From NCBI GenBank assembly GCA_963402885.1, contig OY727096.1:27943820-28007819 (forward strand): a stretch of 64,000 nucleotides of DNA. The letters run 5' to 3'. The translations under genes and the position numbers were made by a program. This document shows positions 1-13,300 of the stretch, one piece after another (position 1 is the first letter of the stretch; the number at the start of each line of letters is the position of its first letter). The stretch comes from Antedon bifida. Its lineage: Eukaryota > Echinodermata > Crinoidea > Comatulida > Antedonidae. The notes beneath the pieces are model-generated. The model saw only the letters and a list, made by a program, of their open reading frames with translations. It was not told where the DNA came from and did no database searches.

Positions 1-648
1 CATCCTCCTTTCCTTCTAAATCTGATTATTGACAATGTATCGATATTTTGACCTTGTACAGTAGTTATGATTTTGTGGCCGTATTCAACGATAATGGGAG
101 AACATTTGGGTTTCGAACAACTAGCATACTGTACTGTATATTTTTAGCAGCAGTTTTGTCTTTCCTTACCTTTTTACAGTACTTTATCTGTCTGTATTTG
201 TCAGAAATTTGAAATAAAAGAAGTATTTCACGATACTTTCTGTTCAGTTAAAAATTGTTGTTGTAAAATCTATATTTTTATTGCTTTCAAAATGTTCAAT
301 TAGTTTTAAGTGGATTCTTCAACAGGCTACACTTTCCTGCTGAATCAGGAAGAATGCTAATTTTATTGTTTAGTACAATACCAGATAGATCCAATTACTG
401 ATGTACAGTAATTACAAGCTTACCCTGTGGATGTAAGCCCATCCCATGGAAAGGCACACTCGTTCATAAGCCCATGCTGATGTGGATAAGGTCGTAGTTA
501 AGACCATCTCATGGTTTAATCTCATCCTGTGGATAAGCCACTCTGGTACCACATAGAAAATCACACTCTATGAGTAAGCCCACTCTCTGTGATCAGTTCG
601 TATTAACTCAGATGTCTTTTTTAATTTAATAAATTGAACTGTACATTG

Positions 649-773
649 TTTCTGGAAAATACATTTATGATGTAGGTCTTCATCTTTCATTAATGATCAG
701 CTGTTGTGGTTTAAGATTCTAGATAGTACGTCATCACCTGAAATCTGCTTCCGATATTACTTGTCTTCCATCT
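649..773 (+). repeat. 125-bp dispersed repeat, copy 1
   Basis: Matches 5711-5835 base for base except one position (gttgtgg versus gttttgg). Neither copy has obvious terminal inverted repeats, and flanking bases differ at both ends. Near-identity implies a recent event or an active family. Confidence 0.85.
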
Positions 774-1788
774 CTCCACCTTCTCTTTTGTCTTCCCCTT
801 CTATGGCATTGGTTGTCAGTTTGTGACTTTTTTTTATAAGCCCATTCCATTTGATGTAACATTCAGGACATATTACACTTTAAATGTTTTACCCACTCAT
901 CATAGTCCTTTTGGTAATATACCTATGCAACAATCTAAACCAGGTTGTGCTTTGTGGGCTTTATCTACGACCGTACCATTAAAGACCTTAAACTCCTGTT
1001 GTACTGTATTAATAATAAAAGTGAACATTTTAGGAATTCTTTTATCCAGTGATGCGATATCTAGGCTATTAACATTTCCTTTGAAGCAATTTCAAGCCCT
1101 CATATTTTAGTTCCATTTCTGTACTTATAAAGTAGTGTGAATAGATAATAGGCTTTATAATATAATCAAAATACCATCGCCTCACCACTGTTTGGCCATG
1201 GAATTCATAAAACCGTCTGAATTGAATGACAAAACCATGCAGAAGCTTTAAAAATAACTCATCTATTCAATTGGTCACGCTTCACTGATTTGTACACAGT
1301 TAGGTGCTGTTGTCACTGGGTTTGCTTTAGTCAGTGCTGAAAAGCCTTTAGAATTTTAATAATAACACAATAGTGACTTGACTGAATTATATCATTCAAT
1401 CTATGCTTTGGATGTTGATACAAGAATTGGTAAGACAAATTCTACGCCGAGTTTATTACGGCACGACAGGTTCAATCGTTGGGTTTTAATACATGGATGC
1501 TTTCGAGTTTGACTAATTACTTGCGAATGTATTCAAGTGCTTCAGGTAAGGATAAGACGTGATTTGAATGTTAATTATTATTACTTGACATTTGACTGGC
1601 AATTTCATTTTAAATGTCTGTTAGTTTTACAAATTAATTACGTCGCCATATTCAAATTTGTCTGAATTCAACATTAATATTACACTGTAGTTTAAGGAAT
1701 GATCTTCATCAGGGTTTTTGTAAAGATAAAGGCAAGACCAAGGAGGGGAAGGAAAATACTGCAACCCAGAGCAAAACAAATATACAGG

Positions 1789-1908
1789 GGAACCCCTCTT
1801 TTGGGACACTTCTATATATTCAGGGGACACGCTAAAGGGGAAACTCTTTTACCTTATTCAGGTGACACCCTTATTTGTTGTGTCTCGAAGGTGTCCCTTT
1901 AATACAGT
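1789..1908. repeat. GGGGACAC-type TIR element, degenerate copy
   Basis: Contains the family phrases cccctctTTTGGGACAC, attcaggggacac and aggtgtccctttaata. The usual TACAGTAGAA ends are partly lost. Confidence 0.5.
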
Positions 1909-3355
1909 AAGTAATTTTGATATTGCAATTATTTTGTATGTTTATATAATGTTTGTTAATATATAGTATTTTAAATGTATTCTTAAAATATTTTCTAGGA
2001 AGACAATGTTTAGTTATGTAAATGTTTACATTGATTCATTTATGACGAATAAACTTAATCTATGTGGTCTATTGTATGACAATAAATCAGTATAAAAAAG
2101 CCTGTAAGGTATTTATAAGGGTGTTTTCACAATCATGATGTAACTGTAAAGATATGTACTGTACTCATTTTTGTGTCTCAACTGCAAATTCAGTAGGGGT
2201 TTTTGTTATGGGTTGGCCCCAAAATATGCTAGAGGAGGGTACAGAAAGGGGAGTATTATCATTTCCTATTTCCTTATTTGAATGTTCACAAACACAATAG
2301 ATGACTATACATGGTTTGTTATAGTCCACATAATAAACAGTTCAATAGAACTTATTTTTTAAGTCCCTTGTGCCATTTGAATCATATGTATACTTTGGGT
2401 TTTGGTTGGTTGTACTTTACACACTGGACTTCTTTTTGCGGTTAAACTATTAGTAGTCTGATGTCACGCATTACGTAAATTTGTTTAAGATATGACAGTG
2501 AGCGTGGTGAGATATGTACCACATACAGTAACATATTAGTAAAAAAAGACGTTTTAATAAAAACGTTTTCTGTCGAGCATTTTTTAGCTTGTTTGCTTAA
2601 AATTGTGGTCTTAATTTGACCTAATTTCAGAAGGTCATTGACTTGTACGAACATTTGACTACTTTCTAGTCTATGGATAATAATGATGTCATTACACAAC
2701 CAATCAGACAACTGATAAAACAAAACTGTTTTATTTTGAGGAAAAAATAAGCCGCAACATGGTCTTTGTTATAAATATGTTTATTTTTTTTAATTTTCAG
2801 CAGAAACAGACCCCTTACAGTAGGTTTCAATAAACATTTCGTAACTTTATTTAATATTAAACATTCTGCAGTTTTTAAATGAAAACATTCCACGTCACAA
2901 TGATACCTGTTAAGCACAGTAATTTATGTACAGTAAATGAGTTGAAATACAAATCTTTAATACGTACCTGGGAAAACAACAATTTTCCAGGTACAGGTTA
3001 ATAATAATACCTGTAGGCTATTGGCTTTAATACATGTTTCATTCAGTTTGTCTCAATAGACTTTCTCATTGTATTTTACATAAATTAAACACCGAATCAA
3101 TTTGTTTATTGTTTACGTGATGTTTACATTATCATGAACTTGTAATTTTGAATAATTTGTATTCAAACTGCATGAGGAAATGATTTAAAAATACAGTGTT
3201 ATTATGTAGAGCTTGAAAATTATTATTTTTTTAATCCAAGAACATTGATATCGGCAAAAGAAATAAAGTGGTGTGGTTGTTTGTAGCAAGAAAAGGAACA
3301 ATCTCTGTTCAAACCACTGGATTGTCAAATCAAAGGCATATGTGAAAAAGTGGTC

Positions 3356-3393
3356 AGGTTGAAACCTTACCCTGGTTGGTAAGGTTTCAACCT
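3356..3393. repeat. Perfect 16-bp hairpin
   Basis: AGGTTGAAACCTTACC (3356-3371), a 6-nt loop, then its exact reverse complement (3378-3393). The left arm with its preceding gtgaaaaagtggtc recurs without the right arm near 28227-28258, so the hairpin may be a foldback version of a short dispersed repeat. Confidence 0.8.
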
Positions 3394-3660
3394 CACCCTA
3401 CCAACCATACTGGTGGCTATTTTTGGCTAATTTTCTTTCTGTTCCGTACCTACAGTAAAAATACCTTTTTTTTGGTTGGTGGTTAGTGCAATAGTCCATT
3501 GTTGCAGAGGGGTGATCAATGAACTTTATATTTTCGTATCATACAGTACAGTAGCTCTCCCATGAGAGAGCATGGGCTGTTGTTGGTTTTACCAACACCA
3601 CTTTTGATTTGTGTACAGTAATCTGATATTTAAAAAACGATTTCTTTTGTTTCATTTCAG

Positions 3661-3841
3661 GTTGAGAAAATGATTTCCTTGGACAATACTGTTTCTTTTT
3701 TGGTTTGATTTTAATAGTCAGTTGTTACAGTAGTTGTTGAATAATTGTATGAAAAAGAGATTTTTGTATTTGAGTGAAATAATGCCATAAAAGGGTACGC
3801 TTAGTGTTATAAAGAGAATACCCAGTGGAATACTGGCAAAT
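3661..3841 (+). other. Probable 5' UTR segment of the RhoGAP gene with a short upstream ORF
   Basis: A strong 3' splice site (pyrimidine-rich, TTTCATTTCAG) ends at 3660, so the segment up to the start ATG is likely the 3' part of a UTR exon whose promoter lies upstream. It contains a 13-codon upstream ORF at 3670-3708 (ATG to TGA) ending 133 nt before the main start. No transcript data support this; it is inferred from the acceptor alone. Confidence 0.45.
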
Positions 3842-4339
3842 ATGGTGGACTACGTAAAGGCCAAATACGAGTATGAATACAAGTCCAGCGATGGAGAACC
3901 TAGGAAGATGCAACCTGGTGATCAGTTTGTTCTCATAAAGAAGTCCAATGATGATTGGTGGTTTGTACAACAAAAGGGTGACACGTCCGGTGTCTACCTT
4001 CCCGCAACGTACTTGGAGGAAGTGGCGAACAGTAATGGCGACAAGATTGTAAAGCGAATTTCATCGTTTGGGAATCAAGTGCCCATGCAATCGCGTAATC
4101 ACGGAAATAGCTTTAATCACGCACGTTTTAATCAAGGAAGTTTTAATCACAGAAGTAACTATAATCAGGGAAATAACTATGATCACGATGATAACGTAAT
4201 TCCCGTATTTGACAATTTAAAAGTGGAGAACGAACCTCATTACATGAACTTTAAACGAAGCACTTCAGTAGGGGATGAATCATCGCATACTGATCGTTCA
4301 CCGCACTCACCTCATTCACCTGTTAACGAGAATAAAATG
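3842..4339 (+). CDS. RhoGAP gene exon 1: start codon, SH3 domain, Asn/His-rich linker
   Basis: This exon has 166 codons, phase 0 at its 3' edge, and the donor GTAAGC at 4340. The first 60 residues form an SH3 domain: KYEYEY in the ALYDY position, DDWWFV for the conserved Trp pair, and VYLPATYL for the C-terminal PxxY-like strand. Placing SH3 at the extreme N-terminus matches ARHGAP12/27. Residues 85-125 are unusually rich in Asn, His, Phe and Gly with a loose repeated NQG/FNH pattern, then a Ser/Pro/His stretch (SPHSPHSP). The ATG at 3842 is the first in frame and lies 182 nt after a good acceptor (TTTCAG, 3655-3660), so the preceding segment is probably 5' UTR. Reading through the donor gives only a further 28 codons before a stop, which could be a truncated isoform. 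Confidence 0.9.
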
Positions 4340-7300
4340 GTAAGCAATCGTTTTTATGTTTGTCCAAAGTTAACAAACCAATTAGTGGAGCTTATACAGT
4401 ATGATAACTCAGACTCAGGTCTGTAACCTGTCTATCCACACTACACATAAATAGCGGGAATATAGCATTGAGGATGCTGGCGTTATTGCCTGTTTAGACC
4501 TACTGTATTCACCAAGTGAATAGTTAACTGCATTATATTGAGAAACATGTTTTGTGATTTGTTGCCTCTGCAAGTTCAAACAAACCTTTCGTTTGCCTAA
4601 AGTTCCCTTTTTAAATTAAATTAAAGAATATTTAACATTATTGAAAATTATGTAGTGAAACATAATTTATATCTTGTGTAAATTAAGAACTGATACCTTA
4701 AAATATTTATTAATTAATGTATACTAAACACAGGATATACAGTATTCCCTCAATTCCAAACCCTGACCAAGTGCAAAAACATTTTATGATCATTGGTTCC
4801 ATAGTTGTGTACTACAGTACAAATAGTTTCAGGAAGTGTTTTTTCTATTTATTAGACCGGAAGTAACCACAAAAGAGCTTTAATAGGAATATCAAGAGTT
4901 ATTCAATTGAAATTATTATTATACATAATAACTTATAACATTATGAACATTTGAACTTATGGTACAGAAATATATTTTTAATACTATTACTAGTATATTG
5001 AAAGACCTATATACAGTATTATTAATTTTAAACGAAAACTGCATTAGTAGATTATACCTGTAGGAACTATCTCAAATGAAACCTACTATTTACAAAGAAA
5101 CATGTTTCCAGGAAGAGGTGTTATTTTATATTTTAAATACAGTGTGAATAACATATAAAGTTACGGTCTTGCTTTAGATAGATTGGACATAGTGTACCTA
5201 AATAAGACAATTAATATGCCCTTATCTTAGTACTGTACACAGATACTTTTACAACACTTCAAACATTAAACTATTACAGTATACCATTATCAGGCCTATA
5301 AATTTAATATCCGTGACTGGAAATTTCTACTACATTAGCAAGTATACAGTATTAGGGTATTGCTAAACCCTGCAAACCCCAAACAATTATGGTTTGTCCT
5401 AACAATTAAAGTACTGTAGTACAACAAAAATTAAATTGTCTAGTAGCATACAGTAATTTCTACTTTGCTACAGTAATTGTGTTCGAGCCCTGTTTCTATC
5501 AGTACTGTAAATTCACCCAAGTTTAATCTTTCTACAGTAAGCTATTTCTGTACTGTAATTGAATACAAAATGAAAGTTATTATTTCAATCATATAAAATA
5601 TTATCTAGTCCAAGTCAATGTTTTGTTGTAAACTCTGAGCTGTACCGAAAGTACAGTTTAAAACAATTTTATTTAATGATATACTGTATACATTGTAGTA
5701 GCTTAAAACCTTTCTGGAAAATACATTTATGATGTAGGTCTTCATCTTTCATTAATGATCAGCTGTTTTGGTTTAAGATTCTAGATAGTACGTCATCACC
5801 TGAAATCTGCTTCCGATATTACTTGTCTTCCATCTGTTATAACATTCAAAAATTATATTTTTGGATGGATAGCAATTTTTAACAAAAATGGTGTTAATTG
5901 AACAGACTTAAAGTTAAATTTTTTGTTGTAAATTAAACTTTTTAATTGTTAAATATTGTATTTTATAATACTATACAGTAGCAGCCACTTTTGGGACCCA
6001 AATTCAATTTCCTATCCAGGGATTTTATTTAAACATATATAGGCCTCAGGCCCTTATATTTTACAAAGTAAAAGTTGCATGAGTTGCATTATAATTTTTT
6101 TTTCTCTTTGTGAGCCAAAAAAATCCCCCTGAAATTTGTGCCTCTTGTATTATTATTATTCATTAATAGTTTAAATAAGGAAACACCAAACCCGTGAATA
6201 GTAGAAATGAAATGAATTTAGTTCTTAGGATTTTTGTGACGTTGCTCGTCGGGACGCAATAGTTATATTCTGAGTCATGAGTAAACATCATCCTATTCTC
6301 TATTGCATGCATTATCAGCAGTATTTGGAAAATTCTGCAGTGTCACAATTTACTGTTTCACAATTGGCGACTACATAATGTTAATCATAATGTAATGTTA
6401 GGTAGTGTTAGGTTAGGCTTATCTCTAATGGTAACACTATAACATGTGATAGTTATGTGACACTATTACAGAATTTGCTTATGATACTGGGAAAATTATG
6501 TAGTTACAGTACAGTAGATCAAATCGACCGATTTTATTAGGTAGAGAGTTTTACTCTGTGCACATATTAGTATTTATAAAGAAATGGTAAATTCGGTGCA
6601 TTTAGAATCAAGATCTTCTCTCATGAATTACTCATCAAACAGTCAAAATATATACTGTTAAAGCATTGACAAGTGATTTATTTTTTGTAAATCTATTCAA
6701 AAGGAAAGTACTAGTAACCTTCACATGATTTGTACATTGTTTTGTATGCTAATATTATACAGTAACACAATAGATTAGAATATTTTGTTGTGAATGCAGA
6801 ATCGGCCAAATAAAAAAATGGAATTCTAGAGTACTGTTTAATACTACTGTATTATAATTTTTAAGTTTAAATTAATATTTATATATCTTACCAAGTAAAG
6901 GTGCTGTAAGCAAAGGAGCATAATTGAAAATAGGAGTAGGCCTACTGTAACTTTTTGTTAGTGTTTATCATTGAATATGGAGCGAATAAATATTAAAATT
7001 AAATGGTAATCTTAAAATGCTTTATCTGTTACATGTTGAATGACTGATACAGTAATTATCACTGTGCATCAACTATAACACAAAATGACGCTTATTATTA
7101 TGTCTGCCATTGACCTTTGTCTTGACCTGTTGATATCAGAATGCATAGATTGGAAAATAACGATGTTTTCAATCGGCAACCACCAATATTTATGTAAATG
7201 GTTTTTAGCAGCACCAATTTATCAGAAAAGCAGTCTGAGTATAAATTAAATTTGTTCTTATTTCCATAAACGGTCCAGCCCTTTGTAGATATACCTCATT

Positions 7301-10300
7301 TTTGCACTGTTATCTATTATTGTATCAGTTTGCTGACTATAAGGAATTGAAATTGTGGTCTTTAATGAACTTCCTGTATTTTACCATGGAGAATTTCTCT
7401 GTGAATCTATATACCATACAATTAATTGAAGTCCATTGCTTTGCATTAGGGTCAAGGGTCATCTTCATTCTAGTCTACTTTAAATGGTGACTTTATGGTA
7501 TAAGAATAATGTACATATCTCTGTACAGAGAGGATTTTTCCGTTCTCTAGGCATAACATGGCTCATCAGCCCCTGGGCGCCCTGAGTGCCACTAGGCCAA
7601 TTAGAAGCATAATCAAATTGAACTACATAGTGATATTAAAGTATTATGGATTGTTCAATATTGAATATTGCTGCGGACATTATATATCGTAATGATGATG
7701 AGACCTCACCTTAGTTCAGACAGAGAGGTCAGAGAGAGTCAAGACAAAACCACATGTTGAATGCCCTTTCCCAGAATTCACTATTGACAACATCCTGTTT
7801 GTTGAACTTTATGTTTGTAAGGATTAGTGTACAGATTCAATCTCTGAAATATAGTAATTACGGACATTCTGTATTATGTACTTGAGAACCCTGAATTATC
7901 ACGATACAGATTTAATTGTGATATTTTTCCTTGCCTATTTAATTTATACTGTCAATGAAACATGCCGGTTTTCATTATTGTTACTATCTTTTTGAATATT
8001 TTATATATCTTTTGACTATGTCAATGAAACAAACTGGCATTTGGAATCTGCTGTTACTAACTTTTTTAACATTTTTATGCTAAACAAGAAGATTTATTTG
8101 ACCGATTCTTCCCTATATAGACTTTGCATTTTTTAGAAATACAGTTATCAGTACCTTTGTGATCTTTTCTATTGTGTAATTTCCTTATTTGGAAAGCTCT
8201 ACAGTATGGTGGTGTCCCTTTTTTTAGTGCCTGTACTGTATAACTCATTTTTAGACTGTGACAATACAGTAATAAAACCTTTTAAATAATGTTACAATGG
8301 TGGTTATATTGTCATCTATATAATATAAAACTATCACTGAAGTGATGGTGAGACAGTGCTACAGACAGCATTGATTGTGGTACATGCGTTTGCTCAACAT
8401 AGGTTGTGATACATGCGTTTGCTCAACATAGGTTGTGGTACATGCGTTTGCTCAACATAGGTTGTGGTACATGCGTTTGCTCAACATAGGTTGTGGTACA
8501 TGCGTTTGCTCAACATAGGTTGTGGTACATGCGTTTGCTCAACATAGGTTGTGGTACATGCGTTTGCTCAACATAGGAACATATACTGTACTGTGTAATA
8601 TGCCATTTAGCAGCAGTTTTAGTACGATACAGGAGGAGTTGGATGTAAGTTTGTAATTTATTATTAAAATAAGGTGAATATATTTGTAGACTACAGTATG
8701 AACATCATTTGTCAGGCTCAAACTCTTTAGTAACAGGCTAGTGACATGCATCGTGGGTGTTACAAAGGGGAAACCCGAACTGCCCTGAATTTCGGTGGAT
8801 CATCAGCACAAGTTTACTTTCCAAACCAAATCAATTACAATACTTACCTCAGCCACAACTGAGGGGCTGAGGTGGAAGACTATTTTATTACAATGGTCCA
8901 GTTGGGCCACGGTTTGGTACTGTGAACCAGATTTTGGGCCGCGAAATAAAAAGTTTGCAGAACGCTGATATAGACAGAGCTTTAAGCCTGTAAGATAAGT
9001 CCTTTTTTTTCTATCCATCCATTAAACTTATTAACATCTGCGCTCCTTCTCTAGCTAAAGTATATCAATTTATACATTTTGATACCAAGCCTACATAACT
9101 AGGAGATGTTCAAGGGTTTGAATAAACTACTCTTTTAGCTGAAGTGTTGAGATTAGTAACAATTGTGGCATCTGATAAATAGGCCTAGCATACAGTAGCC
9201 CATGCCTAGTTTTTCCCCTTTTGTGGAAAACGAACCCCTGTAAAAGTCCTGGTTCAGGCTTCAACAAAGCATTTAAGCCGACAAAGCCAAAACACTAAAT
9301 TAAAATCATATTCAGATAAATATTGATTTTGTTGAATTTCCAATAGGATTTCTTCACCACTGATCTTCACAGAGTAAATTAAAACTTTCTTTTCATGTTG
9401 ATAGCAAGCCTACTGTACATGGCCAGGAAAGCATTTAAGCACCAACCAAAGTGCTAAATTAAAGTCATATTCAGATAAATATTGATTTTGATACTTCCAA
9501 TAGGATTTCTTCACCACTGATCTCACTGTTGTCATACTCATTGATTGGTGACATATGTTGGTATGGAGTGATTAATAAGTCGATCAATTAATTCTGATTA
9601 AATCACCAACTGCTTTCTAATTTAACCAGAGATACTCAAATTGATATGCAAATGAGATAGTTTAGCAGACCTTGTATATTCTTGTTGTTGCTACAGACTG
9701 TTACAAGGAAATTTCTGAATAAATTACATCTATTTGCTTGTCTGCAGAAATGGGACAACTTTCAAATTACTGATTATAAATGGTGTTAAAAATAATAAAG
9801 CTCAAACATATTCTACACTCACTCCATATTACAGTAAACAATACACAATTTCTTGATTGATTTTATTTATCTGGTTCTGCTGAAATGCAAAATAATGGTT
9901 ATTTTTTTGGAAGTAAAATATGGATGTATTATTTAATTAAACTTATTATAAAATATGTGGTCTTACAGTAGTCCAGAAAGTTCTTCAAGAAAACACTAAT
10001 GGAGCAAATGCTGTACACAGTAAATGCTAAAATAATAAATTGTTTTTTTTTTCTTTTTTAGCGCTTTGCTCCAAAGTTTCCAGCTGACTCTTTAAACACA
10101 AACTCTTTGTCAACCTTTCATCCGGGTCCGGCCAGGTCACCTGATGAACACTCAGTTCCGCCAGTGGTATGTGTTTTCCAAAATTCTGTAGAATTTATTT
10201 TTTATTTTGTCTGCCTTCACTAACATTCTAATTCTTTTCAGTGTTTTAGTTTTAATAGAAAACTGGTGAGATCATATAAGAGGAACTACATAACCACCTG

Positions 10301-13300
10301 TTTATCTAAATATTGGTTTATTATAACCTGTTGATATGAATACCTGGTTTAAATAACCTATTTATGTTCATACTGTTTTAAATAACCTGCTTATTGGAAT
10401 GTGCTAGTTTAAATAAACCTGTTTATGTGAATACTGGTTCAGACATAGAGATTTAATACCTCTCGTTTACATTACCTGTTTATGTCATGTGAATACCGGT
10501 TTAAATAACCTGTTTATGTTAATACTAGTTTAGATAACCTGTTTATGTTTAATACTAGTTTAAGTAACCTGTTTATCTGAACACTGGTTAAATTCTTCTT
10601 CAATCAAAAAGCACTGGTTTCTGATTCCATTTTTGGTTAGATCTAGAATTTTTTTATTATGTAACTTTTGTTTCAAACAAGTTATCCGCATTGTATTTAC
10701 AGTAAGTACATATGATATACTGTACTAGTGTGTTCTCCATCTCCATGGTTATACCATGCTTTACTTTTAATTTTGTTTTCATTTACACTTTTGTAGTTAC
10801 CAAAAATAGACAGATACAGTAAATGTTATTTCAGAATGTAACATGTTGAGTTTGTGTTGTTGGTTTTTGTTGGTCCCATTGTTGTTTATGTCATTATATT
10901 GCTCATCTATGTTATCATTGCAATTATTTATTTTAATATCTATTTTTAGTCAGATGTTTGCGCTACTCTGACGCAAGTTGTACTTTATACTAAAGTACAC
11001 TGAGAATACTTGCGAAAAAATCTATTTTTATTCTATAGTAGACTTTTGTCTTAAAGCACAGATCCACTACTACGCTTTCTGTTCTTATAGCTGTCTTTTT
11101 AAGTCACATGACCATCATTGACGAGTACATCAGTTGACTCAAGATCCAAGTTTATACAATACACCTATTTTAGTTTTAACTAAAAGTGATCCGAATTCCC
11201 TCTTGGGTTACAAAGGACCCCTGCATACATTTGAGTGCAGTTCACATACAATTCACACAATACAATTCAGTCCGTAAATCAAGGCAACATTTTCCTGTTT
11301 ACATTTTAATTAAATAACCCTTCAATCAAACTAATAGAGTTACTGTGACATCCACTTAATCTGTTTTGGTGATATTTTATTACTAAAGCTATCATTTTTA
11401 TGTAAATAGGTTATTAATTTGAAATATATTTTTTGGGAAGTATTTTAATGTATTGCTTTATTATGATGATTTGTTTTCCAATTCCCAAATAATTATTTGA
11501 AGTGTTTAAGTTAACCTAGAACATGAAAGTGCAATGAATACATTATTTATGAATACAATGGTAATATTGTTTAATTTCATTTTTGGATTATTAAACATTT
11601 CCTTCCCTATTTATTTCATATAAATTGTTATAATAACATTGTTTCTATCACTTTCGCTTCGTAGTATACATCGTTCATTCACTCATAATTTCATTCAGGT
11701 TTTTTTATTATTCGTACTGTATATTCTTCTTGCATAATTTACCATTAATTTGCATATTCACATCATATTTACATACCGATACAGGTGAGCTTGCATATGT
11801 TCGCATGGTAATTAATTATGTAGAATGCTATCATTTAATCTTCAGGCTAGAATCAATCGACATGCTGCTTCACGGCGACCTCAGCGAGGTCGCGAGTACT
11901 ACGGCAACGGTAGACGAGCATACAGCTTCAGGCAAAGATATTTAGAGGTAGAAGGATCAATACGCATGTGGTCTCTGATAGTTTGAATAAATTATGCAAA
12001 TGAAACAATTGTTTACTAATATCATTGCCAGTGTTGGATTTCAGTGTTTATGCAACTTCTACAATTGCATACATTATTTAGTTTACTTGTGTGTTTTAAC
12101 ACTTTGAAACTATTGGAATGAATTTGAATGATTGCGTCGTTGCATGACCAATGTTGTGATGATGCTAACATTTTTGCATGGAATATTGTAAACATTGATT
12201 ATGTTAATTCCTCTATTTATGTTCAATCTAGTAGATACTAGTAGAATTCATATTTTTAGCAGTCAATAGTATAATTATTATATCACACATACTGTATGTA
12301 TATCTTTGTCATTTGATTTCCTATCATACGCTGTGCATTATTTTATACTATTTAAAAAAAGCTAGCTGACCCTAATTTTTTTTTTCATTGGTCAGTTAGG
12401 CTTTACAGCAACATAAACTTCTTTTAGCCCTACAGTAATACCTCACAAAATTCATTACTAAGAAGTTCATTGTAATAATAGAGGTAGTTTTGGGTTTGAC
12501 CATAAAGATATTATTTGACCATCAACAATACAGTAAAGTACAATGCCCTTTGTAATCTACTGCAAGAGTCCATCATTGCACTGTATTGTTATACTGTAGG
12601 AGGAAAAGGGGTGGCTGTATTAAGGGCTCAACAATAACAATACCTGATTTTCTGTATTGTATCTCCACATATGGCATCTGTCCAGTCTCACTAAATGAGA
12701 CTAATATCATAGGCAAATCCTATAGTATTATGTCACATGGATCACATATGGTGCCTGTATTGTGAATATTGTTATGCTTATGTTACAGGCATCACATGTT
12801 ATACACATCTGACACTATATTACAGAGTTTACCTATGATCCTGGAAATATTATAGATAAAATACAGAGAATCGGCTAGTATTACAGTATAAATACATTAT
12901 CATTATTATATAAACACAAAAAATCTTATGATATGTTTGGTCAACCAGAATTAATTAAATTAAAACATTTTCAGATGGTATAGATAGAAAATAGATTTAA
13001 TATTGAGATAGTTTATCTCCGATCCAAGGTTATTAGATTTTAATAACTGTACTGTATCTTCAAAATCAAGCGTCTTTTACTGATTAACAAGTAGAAAGAA
13101 TATCACTATGTGTTATTATTAAACTTCCCTGGATGTTACGTTGACCAATGAAATAGTCTTATTAGGATTGAGACCGTCCTTGCACAAATGGCGTTATTAC
13201 ATATTGAAATTAAACCAGACTGAAAATGCCATAGTCCTTGCAAGACATAAGATACTGTATTGTGGAGAGTTGTTTATATTCTAGACATTAAGGAAATTGT

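Larger units (their letters stand above)
1..3660. other. Intergenic or upstream intron sequence, no gene recognised
   Basis: AT-rich DNA. It holds one copy of a 125-bp direct repeat (649-773), a run of CCCAT/GGATAAG-rich degenerate sequence at 420-590 (a loose repeat of phrases such as taagcccat), a relic of the GGGGACAC element family (about 1789-1908) and a perfect hairpin at 3356-3393. No coding exon with convincing splice sites and composition was seen. Confidence 0.5.
4340..10061 (+). other. First coding intron of the RhoGAP gene
   Basis: This is a 5.7-kb AT-rich intron. It holds the second 125-bp repeat (5711-5835), a palindromic element relic (about 6345-6525), a spaced pair of TGACCT half-sites (7110-7127), the 29-bp minisatellite (8375-8577) and a duplicated roughly 100-bp block (9266-9525). 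TACAGTA/TACTGTA heptamers are frequent throughout. I saw no convincing further exon. Confidence 0.5.

Noticed and set aside
7110..7127. Nuclear-receptor direct repeat (TGACCT, 6-nt spacer, TGACCT)
   Set aside because: Spacing of six is not a common receptor arrangement and there is no nearby gene start.
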